This document shows positions 11,901 to 22,420 of a stretch of DNA of 64,000 bases, one piece after another. The notes under the pieces are model-generated. The model did not search any database and was not told where the DNA came from. It saw only the letters and a program-made list of their open reading frames with translations. The DNA lies in assembly GCA_023935145.1 (NCBI GenBank), contig CM043699.1, positions 64,776,138-64,840,137 on the forward strand, given 5' to 3'. Numbering within the stretch: the first letter of the stretch is position 1; every line of letters starts with the position of its first letter. Position numbers and translations under genes: made by a program. The DNA comes from Bretschneidera sinensis (taxonomy: Eukaryota > Streptophyta > Magnoliopsida > Brassicales > Akaniaceae).

Positions 11901-12165
11901 ATAGGGTCAGTTGAAGAACCTTTAAATGGAGCTCGAGAGCACTTATACATAAGTTAGATAGGCTAAGGCACGAAGAAGCAAGCTCGAACAGGAGCTCAAG
12001 TAAGTCAATGCCCATCTGGAAAGCCTATCAAGAAAAGCAAAGGCTCTCAAGCAAAACTATTATGCCCTGTTACTCATCAAGGAGAAGTTAGCTCCATTCA
12101 TTATAGCATCATGGAAATTCACAATGATGTGGCTGATTCAAGGGATTATATCGGCTCGAAATGGG
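8964..12165 (+). pseudogene. Plant mobile domain (PMD) protein ORF, antisense within Tat element C
   Basis: From the ATG at 8964 one frame runs to 9749 with four internal stops (first at 9003). It contains HPLLSALLLFWSSVSNTFHF, the core motif of the plant mobile (aminotransferase-like) domain, preceded by GWFIPTKSLPSSMGFIVAEL. Frameshifts follow, and then more PMD sequence: GGPLWLL-like at 9960-9990, ICKYFVHF, and SRLFKTLDPLNEYNGNWSHF at 10127-10342. Next is VAKQFSMV, then a Lys/Glu-rich coiled-coil tract (10870-11110). The C-terminal exon 11124-11318 joins in phase to 11398-11624 through a 79-bp GT-AG intron. Weak coiled coil continues to about 12165. PMD proteins are related to transposon-derived MAIN proteins; the role in Tat elements is unknown. 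It is non-functional as read. Confidence 0.75.
11319..11397 (+). other. Candidate intron in the PMD ORF
   Basis: GT at 11319 (GAG|GTATGATC) and AG at 11397 (TATAAAG|GCT) flank 79 AT-rich bases. The upstream exon ends exactly on a codon and the downstream exon starts in phase (APIKEKVDPEE), so removal gives one continuous frame. Both exons share the same acidic composition. Confidence 0.55.
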
Positions 12166-12260
12166 TAGTCATAATTTACTTTTTCCACCTCCAAGTCTAA
12201 TTAAAATTATTATTGTTTTTGTGATTTCGATTTTATTTCGAATTTCTCCCTATACTGGAC

Positions 12261-13330
12261 TTAATATTTAATATGATAGAAGTTTGTTTCCATTTTTGGC
12301 TCCATGTATGGTTTTGAGTATTTTTCTTTGATAGATTGTTTGTACTCATTTCCATCAATGGACAAGAGCTTGTATGCATTCCCACTAAAAACCTTAACCA
12401 CTAAAAATTGTCCTTCCAAATTAATAAGCAATTTGTCTAACTCTCGATATTTTAATTTAGGTGGCAAAATTAATTTCCAAACAATGTCTTCTTCTGTAAA
12501 GACTTTTACTTTAAAGCCTTCGGTTATAAGCCTTAGCAACATTTAACTTTTGTTGTATTATATTATATAGTGTTTTGGCTTGGACTTCCTTGAGGTGATC
12601 GAGCTCAGCCAACATATCATCATGATAATCTATATAACTTAACTCATTTTGCCTATGACATGTAATGACTTAACAGTAATTTCCATAGGCAAAACTACAC
12701 CATGACTAAATACTAAGGCAAATGGGGTAGTTTCAGGACTTCATCTCTTCAAGGTTCGATAGGCCCATAAAACTTAAGATAAAAAATCATCCCATTTTCT
12801 AGGATTCTGGTCTATTATCTTTTTTCAAATTATTTTTTATAATCTTATTAGTCAATTCAGCCTGACCATTAGCTTGAGCATAATATGGATTAGAATTAAT
12901 TAACTTAATCTCATAATCCTATAAAAAATGCTCGAACACATTGCCCGTTAAAGACTAACGCGTTATTCGCAGTTAAAGATTCTAGGATTCTAAATCGACG
13001 AATTATCATCTCTTAGACAAATTTAATAAATTTAACTTTATCAACTTCTTTATAGGACTTAACTTCTCCCCATTTAGTGAAATAATCAGTGGCCACTAAC
13101 ATAAACGTGTATCCTTTACTTGAAGTTGGGTATGTATTTCCAATTATGTCAATGGCCCATCCTCTAAATTGCCATGGTTTGACTATTGAAAACAAGAGGC
13201 TATCTGGAACTCGAGGTATGTTCCCATCCCATTGACATGCCTGACTGCCCTTAGAGTATTCAAGGCAATCCTTTAAGACCGAATGTTAGTAATATCTATA
13301 CCTCTGTATTAATCAGTGCATTTTTCATCC
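12261..13330 (-). pseudogene. Tat integrase (element C), fragmented
   Basis: Read from high to low coordinates: a zinc-region remnant LEYSKGSQACQWDGNIPRVP at about 13190-13260 (first Cys now Ser), the catalytic-core start FRGWAIDIIGNTYPTSSKGY and ATDYFTKWGE at 13013-13195, then frames with many stops. The C-terminal domain at 12542-12261 has DIVWKLILPPKLKYRELDKL and LEGQFLVVKVFSGNAYKL. The first catalytic Asp (AIDIIG) is present; the second and the Glu lie in the broken part. The order and wording match the partial integrase of element F. Confidence 0.8.
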
Positions 13331-14300
13331 TGACTATTTGGCACCGCAAATTCCTTCGTGCAACTTTAACATAACTTAAGCGATTCCTCTGCTCCTAGAC
13401 ACTGCAGAAGTAATCTTTGAGCATTTTATTTGTACATCTCTTCATTTTCCCACCCATAGAACATAATGTCAAGCTTTTAACTTCAAAAAGTTATTTATAT
13501 TTGTATTCAGATTCCTTAAGAATTCTAAAATTGGTTTTCTCTAATCATTGTCCTGATAAACTTGGACGGTAAAAACAACTGTTGTATATTTTCTATCAGA
13601 GACAGGAGGGAGCATTCTTCAAATTAACCTAACTAATTTATTTTTCCAATTACTTAGGACTCGATGCCTTATAGCTATTTGAACCATAAAATTTTCTCTC
13701 GAGTCTTCCTCTTGAAGGACATAGCATAAAGTTACATCGTTAAATTCTTTGAGCAATTATTGTGCTGCAACTAAGTATGGTGCCGACATGGCACTCACAC
13801 ATTTGTATTCTCCTGTTAATTGCTTGAATACAAGTTATGAGTCTCCTTCCATTTCTATTTAAGTAACTCCCATTTCCTTGAGTAAATCGAGTCTAATAAT
13901 TAAGTCTTTATACTAAGCTTGATTTTAGGAATAATTACCCTCGAGGTTAAAAGCTACATTTGTTTGTATTCCATCAAGGGGTTGAATTTCGATACAAATC
14001 CCATTTTCTTTTTTTGTTTTAGATCCATCAAAGTTTAGTTTCCATGGGGCTAAACTTATAAAAAGGTTTTCCTCTGTGATTTCTAATTTTATGATGGGAT
14101 GGTAAGCCAAGAAATTTGCTAAGGCTTGTCTCTTAACCAACTTTTGAGGAATATAAATTAAGTCGAATTCAATAATGACTAGACTCCATTTAGCTATTCT
14201 ACCACTACGAGTGGGTCCTGATAGCATATACTTAACCAGATCAATTTGAACAATCACATGAACCACAAAACTTAAAAGCTAATGGCATAATTTAGTCACA
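13331..14300 (-). pseudogene. Tat RNase H region (element C)
   Basis: The open frame 14266-13925 has LSGPTRSGRIAKWSLVIIEF, the end of the first RNase H/connection, and then KLNFDGSKTKKENGICIEI, the start of a second, Tat-type archaeal-like RNase H, with its Asp in FDGS. The dual RNase H is the hallmark of the Tat lineage. The part 13331-13924 is broken by stops but aligns by eye with 28261-28840 of element F. Confidence 0.75.
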
Positions 14301-14855
14301 ACAAAATATAATACTAAACTTAATTTTTCAATTAAAGAATATTTGGATTCCATTGAATTTAATATATGGCTTAAATAGAAAATAGCTTGCCTAAAGTTAC
14401 ATTCATTATCGTGAGCTAACAAAATTCCTATTTAATCTATTGTAGCCAATATATAGAGCTTCAAATGATTTCCTTGTTGATGAGGTATCAAGACTGGAGG
14501 GTTCGAGAAACATTTCTTTATCTCCTCGAAAGCCTTTTGGCAGTGCTCTTCCTATATGAAACCTTCTTCTCCTTTGAGCTTCAATAATGGAGAGAACACT
14601 TTAGTTTTACCAACAACATTAGCAATAAAATGCTTTAGAAAGTTCACTTACCCAAGAACCTTTTAAGTTCATTCTTATTAGAAGGGAGTTAAGCTTGAAT
14701 TATTGTTTTGGCTTTGTTTTTATTGAATTCAATTCCTCGACTATGAACAAGAAATCCTAATAAGCTCCCTACATTCATGCAAAATGCACACTTTAAAGGA
14801 TTTTGTTTTAAAAGGTGAATCCTCATTCTTTTAAATCCTCTTGAGAGAGATTCGA
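14301..14855 (-). pseudogene. Tat reverse transcriptase 3' fragment (element C)
   Basis: Only the C-terminal part of the RT survives: YTHIESLSRGFKRMRIHLL followed by GSLLGFLVHSRGIEFNKNKA in the frame 14982-14689, then stop-rich RT-connection sequence. The catalytic box and everything upstream are missing. Homology to Tat ends at about 14855, where the truncated LTR of element D begins; the open frame beyond that is LTR sequence read by chance. Confidence 0.8.
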
Positions 14856-14860
14856 TGTGT

Positions 14861-16145
14861 GTATATAAAGGTTTTTCAAGACCAAAATTCATTTTTTTCT
14901 CATTCAAACTTAATTTTATCTCTCTGGAAAAGCTTATAAACACATTCAAACACTTTACAATTGTAGAATTTGATAATCTCATCTTGAAATCGAGTAATTT
15001 ACGGAAGGATTTTCAAGAAATCTGAGAAAAAACTCTGAAAAGGTAAAAAGAAAATTGAATTTGATTATAAGAATTTCATTCTTGAAAAGATATTTTTCTA
15101 CTTTTTCTTAAAAGAAAGATTTTGATTTTAGTTTAAATTGAAAGGAAAAAGAATTTCTTTGAAATCTTTGAAATTAAAGAATGTGAACATGCATACATGA
15201 GAAATTAACTCGGAATAGGGTATAGAAATTTAAAGTATAAGATATAGAAAAATTAATGAATATGATATTATGATTAGGTGGTGGTGATCAATAATCTGGA
15301 ATAACTGTTGAAAGGAACACGAAAGGAAAAGAGGTGGCCCACGAGTAGCATTCAGTGCTACGTGATGACTTAAAATACGTGATGAGTAAGGGAGATAAAC
15401 ATGAAAATTATATAAAATTTGAAATAAATGATGAAATGAAATAATATGTGTGTGTGTGTGTGTGATATATGTAAATTTGATGAGTTAGAAATATAATTAT
15501 AATATGAATGAAATGAATATATGAAGAATTAATGAAATAATATCCTTAAAAGAATAACAATGATGAATATATATTATAAGTGATGGATTCATATCCTTGA
15601 GAGAATAAATTGATTAGAAATTGATGAAATATAAGTTGATGAAAAGAGAAATAAATCTCTTGAAATTATGATAATTGAGATGACATTATTTCTAAAAATA
15701 TAATTTGAATTATATGATGACAGAAAGATTTTATGAAAGAAAATGATTTCTAAATTATATGATGTTATGATATGCTTGCTTATATGTGATTGATCATATA
15801 TCTATAGGGAAGACCAGAACCATGATTGGTCTGAATGAAACATGTAGACATATGGGAAGATGTTCCCAAATGATATATCAGAGATTGGTATTTCCTATAC
15901 ATTGATAGTATGCAATAATATATGAAACGATGATGAAATGATGTGAACAGAAAGAAAGAAAGAGATGAAATGAGGATGTGGATGTATGCATTTATTTAAT
16001 TATTTTATTATTATTGAGATGTTAAATCATCAAAATGGTTGTGATGTGATGATAGAAAGATGAGTCTCATAATGAGACTATTATGATGAGGAAGTGATTG
16101 AAAAGAAATATATTAAGATATATAATAAATGATTGTTTGAGTGAG
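14861..16145 (+). repeat. 5' LTR of element D, truncated at both ends
   Basis: It begins at the TATA box GTATATAAAG (14861) and aligns by eye with the 3' LTR from 20066 on. It follows that copy to about 16145 (AAATGATTGTTTGA), then jumps into gag. So it lacks U3, most of U5, the primer site and the gag start. A (TG)n microsatellite is at 15447-15465. Confidence 0.75.
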
Positions 16146-17235
16146 TTTGCACATAAAATACAGGGAGATTGCTTTGTTAGATTCATTAAACTGAAGCCCC
16201 CATCTTTTTGCGGATCTATTAATCCTTCTAAGGCTGAGTTGTGGGCGAAAAGTGTTGAGCATTTATTTGGTATGTTGCCAATGATTGATAGGTAGAGGGT
16301 TACTTTTGCTTCATTTAAGTTAGAGGGTGAGGCCTATGAATGGTGAGATTACTCTCCCTAGGCTGAGTGTAGATGTCGATCGACCCTTAACTTGGAATAA
16401 GTTTAAGGAAGCATTTTTTGCCAAGTATTTTCCATATACTTTTAGAGCCCGGTAGGAGAGAGATTTTATTCATTTAAGGCAGAACATGATGACTATGGAA
16501 CAATATGATAATAGATTTATGGCCTTAACAATGTTTGTTCCTAAGTTGGTAAATATTGAGGATAAGAAGTGTAAGAGATTCCTTGATGGTTTACCTCTTA
16601 AGATACGATCTAAATTGTCATATGTGAGACATTTGAATTATGCAATTTTGGTGGATAGATCACTTCAGATTAAGAAAGATATGATGGAATCTAGAGGACA
16701 AAGAGAGTAGTTAAAGAGAACTAGACATGAAGGTTCTAGAGGTAGTGGTATAAGTGTTCAGGGTGGGCAACCACCCTAGAGGGGGTGTTCCTTTTCACAG
16801 GAACTTATTATCCAGAGTCAGCAGAGGCGGGTTAGATTCTTAGCTTTAGTAGTCCAGAGTTCTATTAGTAGGACCTCTAGGTTTAGGAAACAACCTATAG
16901 GAGTTGAAGGATTTGGTAGAGCTGGGAGTGTACCACACAGGGGAAGTGGTAGTATTATGTTTGATAGAGAGACCAGAGCTTGTTATAGATGTAATCAAAT
17001 AGGACATTTATCCGAGAACTGTCCTACTTTGATGTGTTTTGTTTGTGGAGAGAGTGGACATATCAGTGTGGATTATTCATTGAGGAGATCAGTTGAGACA
17101 GTTTGAGGTGTTGGGAGAGGACACTCGGAGAGAGGTGGTGGATCAGAGAATCTTCAAGGTAGAGCTCCACATAGAGGAGCAGCTATTGAGAGAGGACGTG
17201 GTAGTCAGACGCAACCTAAAGAGAGTAGAGTATAT
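16146..17235 (+). pseudogene. Tekay/Del gag (element D)
   Basis: Gag sequence starts abruptly with IQGDCFVRFIKLKPPSFCGS and continues KAELWAKSVEHLFGMLP. After several stops come KFKEAFFAKYFPYTFRAR, then the open stretch 16486-16710 (MMTMEQYDNRFMALTMFVPK). Two zinc knuckles follow at about 16975-17090: CYRCNQIGHLSENC, intact as CX2CX4HX4C, and CFVCGESGHISVDY, in which the last Cys is Tyr. At least five stops are present. The N-terminus has been removed by the deletion that starts in the 5' LTR. Confidence 0.8.
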
Positions 17236-17259
17236 GCACTGACCTAGTAGGATGCTCAA

Positions 17260-17560
17260 GAAACTCTTGATGCCATGATGGGTATAGTATCTATTCTTGA
17301 TAAACCTACTAGATTATTAATTGATCCTGGTGAAACTCATTCTTTTTAATCCAGTGTTTTTATGAGATCTATTTATGCATGTGATAATCCTTTGATTAAC
17401 AATATTATTGTTAAAGTTCCCACTAGGGATAGAGTTATAATCAGAAATGTTTATCGAGGATGTATGATTCATATGGGTGATAGAGAATTTGAAGTAGATT
17501 TATTATCCCTGAATATGATTGATTTTGATTTGGTACTAGGGATGGATTAGTTGTTGGCAT
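17260..17560 (+). pseudogene. Aspartic protease (element D)
   Basis: After DAQETLDAMMGIVSILDKPT the sequence reads RLLIDPGETHSF, the protease active-site region; DPG replaces the canonical DSG or DTG, a variant also seen in related plant elements. A stop follows immediately (TAA at 17347). The open stretch 17362-17550 continues VPTRDRVIIRNVYRGCMIHM and DFDLVLGMD, the usual end of the domain. The same words occur in element G at 40211-40483. Confidence 0.75.
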
Positions 17561-17799
17561 GTCATGCCTAGGTTGATTGTTTCAAGAAGAATGTTGTATT
17601 CAAAATACCTGGGCATGAGGGGTTTAGCTTTTAGAGAGAACGTAGGAGTTTAGCTTTAAAAGAGAATGTAAGATACTTTCTAATTGTGTTATTTTTGCCT
17701 TGACTGCTAGTAAATGGTTGAAAAAAGGTTGTGAGTGATATTTAACATATGTGATGGATTCTAGAAAGGAAGGTAGAAAGTTGGAAAAAAATATTATTG

Positions 17800-19080
17800 G
17801 TGAAAATTTATGCTGATGTATTTCCTGATGAGTTGTCTGGTTTACCTCCCAATAAGGAGATTGAGTTTTCCATTGATGTAATTTTAGATGTTGCACCTAT
17901 ATCTATAACACTTATAGAATGGCACCCACTGAATTGAGAGAGTTGAAAGTTTAGCTTCAAGAGTTGTTGGATAAACAATTTATTCGACCTAGTATGTCAC
18001 CATGGGAGCCCTGTATTGTTTGTGAAGAAGAAAGATGAAACAGTGAGGTTGTGCATAGATTATAGACAACGATAGATGATTTGTTGAGCAGTTGCAGGGA
18101 GCAAAAGTATTTTCTAAGATAGACTTGAGATAAGGTTATCACCAATTGAGGATAAAAGAGAGGGACGTGCCTAAGACTGCTTTTAAGACACGTTATGGTC
18201 ACCATGAGTTTCTTGTGATGCCATTTGGGTTGACTAATACTCTAGCGACATTCATAGACTTGATGAATAGAGTGTTTAAACCATTTCTTGATAAGTTTGG
18301 GGTTGTGTTTATTGATGACATCCTAGTGTATTCTAAGAATGAGGAAGAACATGTGAAACATTTAGAGATAGTGTTGGAGATTTAAGGAAAGAAAAATTAT
18401 GTGCAAAATTTTATAAATATGAGTTTTGGCTAAATGAAGTATCTTTCTTGGGGCATATAGTATCCGAAGATGGTATAGCTATTAATCCACAGAAGGTAGA
18501 GGCAGTGTTGAGTTGGGAGATACCAACAAATGTGACTGAGATCGAAACCTTCTTGGGGTTGGTTTGTTATTATAGAAGATTTATTTATATTTTTTCTATA
18601 ATTGTTGTACATTTGACTAGATTGACCAGGAAAAAGATGAGGTTTGTATGGTCTAAGGAGTGTGAGAAGAGTTTCCAGTTGCTGAAGGAGAAATTAACTA
18701 TAACTTCAGTATTGGTTCTTCCTTTTGATGATGAAGGATTTGTGGTGTATAATGATGCACTGCATCAAGGGTTAGGATGTGTGTTGATGCTACATGGGAA
18801 GGTAGTGACCTATGCTTCTAGCCAATTGAAGAATCATGAGAGAAATTACCCAACCCATGACTTATAGTTGGCTACCATAGTGTTTTCTTTGAAGATCTGG
18901 AGATATCATTTGCATGGAGCCACTCGTAAGATATTCACTAATCATAAGACTTTGACATACTTACCTATGTAGAGAGAGTTGAATTTAAGGTAAAGGTGGT
19001 GGATGGAGCTTATTAGTGACTATGATTGTATAATTCACTATCATACAGTAAAAGTGAATGTGGTAGCTGATGCATTGAAT
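17800..19080 (+). pseudogene. Reverse transcriptase and RNase H (element D)
   Basis: The region opens with [14 protein letters not shown] and the RT N-terminus [11 protein letters not shown]. Frameshifts follow between 18000 and 18140. The open stretch 18146-18385 has [18 protein letters not shown] and the catalytic box [20 protein letters not shown]. The next frame, 18448-18867, carries [20 protein letters not shown] and the RNase H start [19 protein letters not shown], with its Asp intact. It ends near NVVADALNRK at about 19080. At least six stops or frameshifts make it inactive. Confidence 0.85.
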
Positions 19081-19089
19081 AGAAAGTCC

Positions 19090-19888
19090 ACAAGAACTTT
19101 AGTTGCTATGGAGAGTCATGATGTGGATATGATAGTAGGGCTGAGAGACATGATAATGAAGATGAATAACAATGATTGAGGAGTACTATTAGAAAATATG
19201 GTTATACAGTCATCTATAGTAGAACGTCTGTTAGATATGCAAAGTAGAGATGTGGAGATAGAGAAGATCAAGCAGAAAGTGCTGAGTGGAAAACAAACTG
19301 AGTTCAGAATCAAAGATGATGGTATGTTAGTATTAGGACATAGAATTTGTGTTCCCAATGATGTTGAGATGAGAAAGAAGATATTAAGAGAGGCTCGTGA
19401 TTCAGTATATTCGATACACCCAAGGGATGTAGCTGAATACATTTCTAAATGTTTGGTTTGTCAGCAAGTGAAGTTAGAGAATAAACATCCACCAGACTTA
19501 CTACAGCCTCTTCCAGTGCCTGAATGGCCATTAAAGAATGTGAGTATGGATTTTATTTTTGGATTTCCTTGTACCTAGAGAGGTTATGATGCTATGTGGC
19601 TGATGGTAGATAGATTTTCTAAGTCATCTCATTTCTTCTAATTAAAACTACTTAGAGTCTTGAAAATTTGGCTGGACTATATATAGGTAAGATTGTGAGG
19701 TTGCAAGGGGTACCAATAAGCATAATATCATATAGAGAATCTAGATTTACATCTAGATTCTAGGGAGGGTTTCAGAAAGCCATGAAAATGCAGTTGCAGT
19801 TTAGTACTGCTTTTCATCCTCAAACAGATGGGCAAACAGGGAGGGTTATTCAAATACTAGAAGATATGTTGAGAGCTAGTGTCTTAAG
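19090..19888 (+). pseudogene. Integrase (element D), internally deleted and truncated
   Basis: The open part 19198-19578 has LVLGHRICVPNDVEMRKKIL and SIHPRDVAEYISKCLVCQQV. In related elements about 20 residues with the zinc His separate SIHP from RDVAEY, so a roughly 70-bp deletion is likely. WPLKNVSMDFIFGFPCT holds the first catalytic Asp. Past a stop, the frames still show TAFHPQTDGQ near 19810 and ILEDMLRASVLSF, after which integrase homology ends abruptly at about 19888 and LTR-like sequence starts. The C-terminal domain and chromodomain are absent. Confidence 0.8.
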
Positions 19889-21495
19889 TTTCTTAATGAG
19901 CTAGGCGATAGGTTGGAAAATTTGGAACGATCAACTGGTAAAGTTGGGGCGATCAATTGGTAAGTCGAATGGTAATTATTGGGCAGTCCATTGGTAAATT
20001 TAAGGAGGTTGATTGGCAATTTCTAGGTGGTCGATTGGTAAGTCGACCGGTAAGCAAAAATTTTAGTATATAATGGTTTTGCACGGCCAAAATTTATTTC
20101 TTCTTCATTCAAACTCTATTTTCTCTCCCTAAAACATATTCTCTCTCTAGAAAAGCTTATAAAGACATTCAAACACTTACAATTGAAGAATTTGATAATC
20201 GCGTCTTGAAATCGAGTAATTTACAAAAGGATTTTCAAGAAATCTGAGGAAAAGCTTTGAAAATGTACAGTTATGAATTTGATTATGAGAATTTCATTCT
20301 AAAAGATATATTTTTCTATTTTTATTAAAAATAAGATTTGGATTTGAATTTGAATTTGGATTTGAATTTAAATTTAAATTTAAATTTAAATTTAAAAGAA
20401 AAAAGATTTCGTTGAAATATTTGAAATTAAATAATGTGAACATGCATACATGAGAAATTAACCTAGAATAGGGTATAGAAATTTACAGTATGAGATATAG
20501 AAAAAATAATGAATATGATATTATGATTAGGTGAGGGTGATCATCAATCTGGTGTAATTGCTAAATGAGTAGGAAAGGAAAAGAGGTAGCCCACGAATAG
20601 CTTTAAGTGCTACTGAAATTTACTATTAGTAAGCGAGACAAACATTAAAATTATATAAATTTTGAAATAAATGATAAAATGAAATAATTATTTTATATAT
20701 GTAAATATGATATATGTGATATGTGTAAATTTGATGAGTTAGAAGTGTGATTGATAATATAAATGACATGAATATATGAAGAATTAATGAAATAGTATCC
20801 TTTAAAGATTAAGAATGATGAATATATATGATAAGTGATGGATTGATATCTTTAAGAGGATAAAATTGATGTGAAATAGATAAAATATATGTTAATGAAA
20901 AGGGAAAGAAATCTCTTGAAATTATGATAATTGAGATGACATTATATATGAAAAATATAATTTGAATTATATGATGACAAAAAGATTTTAAGAAAGAAAA
21001 TGATTTCTGAATTGGATGATGTTATGATATGTTTACTTATATGTGATTGATCATATGTATGGCGGGAAGACCATAACCATGGCTAGTCTAAACGAAAGAT
21101 GTTGATATGTGGGAAGACATTCATAGATGATATACCAGAGATTGGTATTTCCTATACGTTGATAGTATGGAATGATATATGAAATGATGATGAAATGGGG
21201 ATGTGGATGAATGCATTATTTAATTATTGAGATGCTAAAGCACCAAAATGGTTGTGAAGTGATGATAGAAAGATGAGTCTCATAATGAGACAATTATGAT
21301 AAAGAAATTATTGAAAAGAAATACTTTTAGATATATAGTAAATGATTGTTTGATGATGTGAACCGGATTATGAGGTAATTATGATGAAAGTAATATAAAG
21401 ATGATAGTTTGGAAATTGAATAAAGACATATGATGAAATTTTAAATGATAGATATATGATGATATGAATGATTGATAAATGATTCGAATTATATA
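19889..21495 (+). repeat. 3' LTR of element D, first part (up to copia E)
   Basis: Sequence 19889-20065 looks like U3, with five imperfect copies of a CGATTGGTAA-type word. A TATA box GTATATAATGG is at 20066-20076. From there to 21495 it matches the 5' LTR copy and then extends it. A hexamer array of GAATTT/AAATTT units is at 20336-20393. The true LTR start is uncertain because integrase is deleted into it. The copia insertion begins at 21496. Confidence 0.7.
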
Positions 21496-22339
21496 TGTTG
21501 GAAAATCACCTTTGCAAGAATCCCAGGTTGTGATCTTTCCAAACCCCCAAATCCAAAATGATTTGTACTAAAACAAGAATCAAACCGAAAAGAGAAAACA
21601 CAAACAATTGTTATTGAGGTTCTGCAATTTGCCTACATCCCTGTGAACTCCTCCGAACTCTCTGCACTAAATCAATGGAGTTCTTACAATTACAGCAACA
21701 CCTCCTCAAGAACCCTCTTGTTCTTCATGAACGAAAGACGAGAAAAGAAAGAGATAAGAACTAAGTGCTGGGAAAATTCCAATTATAAAGCCCTTGAACC
21801 CCTAATCTTGTATACTCTTTCTCACTTGAAACACCTCTAAAGATTTGAGAGCCTATCTCTCTCAACACCAGCCACTCTTGAAATAAGACCTCTTCTTATG
21901 TTTTGTGTCTTTGCACTATCACACTTGATATATGTTATTGCTCCTAGATGACCCTTTATATAGAGCAATAACTTCTTTAACCAATCTTAGAGTCAATCTC
22001 AACCTTTAGATCTCAAGAACCAAAGACTTATGGCTCTCTAAGAGTCTAAGTGATCCTGTGCGTTTTAACTAAGTCCCAACGCACCAGCTAAAAACAAAAC
22101 ATAAGGTGTCAGGTGTGCCTGGAGCCACGGCCCAGAACAAGGCAGGCCGCAGCGCACACTAGGGCAGAAAGCTTTTCATGCTGGTGGCCGCGGTGCACAA
22201 GGCTTGGGCCGTGGCGCACACCTGCTGGAGGAACTTTCTGACTTTGCTAGAGGCTGCGGCGCACCAAGCCTATGCCGCGGCTCAAAGACTACTGAAGCTT
22301 CAATCATTAACCATTAAATTCTTAGACAAATTCCCAACA
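21496..22339 (-). repeat. 3' LTR of copia element E (844 bp)
   Basis: Bounded by TGTTGGAAAATCACC at 21496 and CCCAACA at 22339. U3 (22125-22300) has six GC-rich words of the GGCCGNGGCNCA type. The minus-strand TATA box CTATATAAAGG is at about 21953-21963. A perfect 10-bp inverted repeat GTTATTGCTC / GAGCAATAAC flanks it (21934-21943 and 21963-21972). Confidence 0.92.
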
Positions 22340-22420
22340 AACTCTACATTTGTCTAAGCAATTAAACCCAAACCTATTGTGCAGAGAACTCAGGATCCAA
22401 ATTCAACATGAGACACCAAA

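Larger units (their letters stand above)
8742..14860 (-). mobile_element. Element C: Tat-lineage Ty3/gypsy element with antisense extra ORF
   Basis: Minus-strand pol remnants (RT fragment, Tat-type extra RNase H, integrase) run from about 14855 down to 12261. Downstream of integrase, on the opposite strand, is a plant-mobile-domain ORF (8964-12165). Extra antisense ORFs between pol and the 3' LTR are known from Tat elements. The gag end is missing: the RT is cut at the junction with element D near 14856. The 3' LTR is missing because element B abuts at 8742. Confidence 0.75.
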
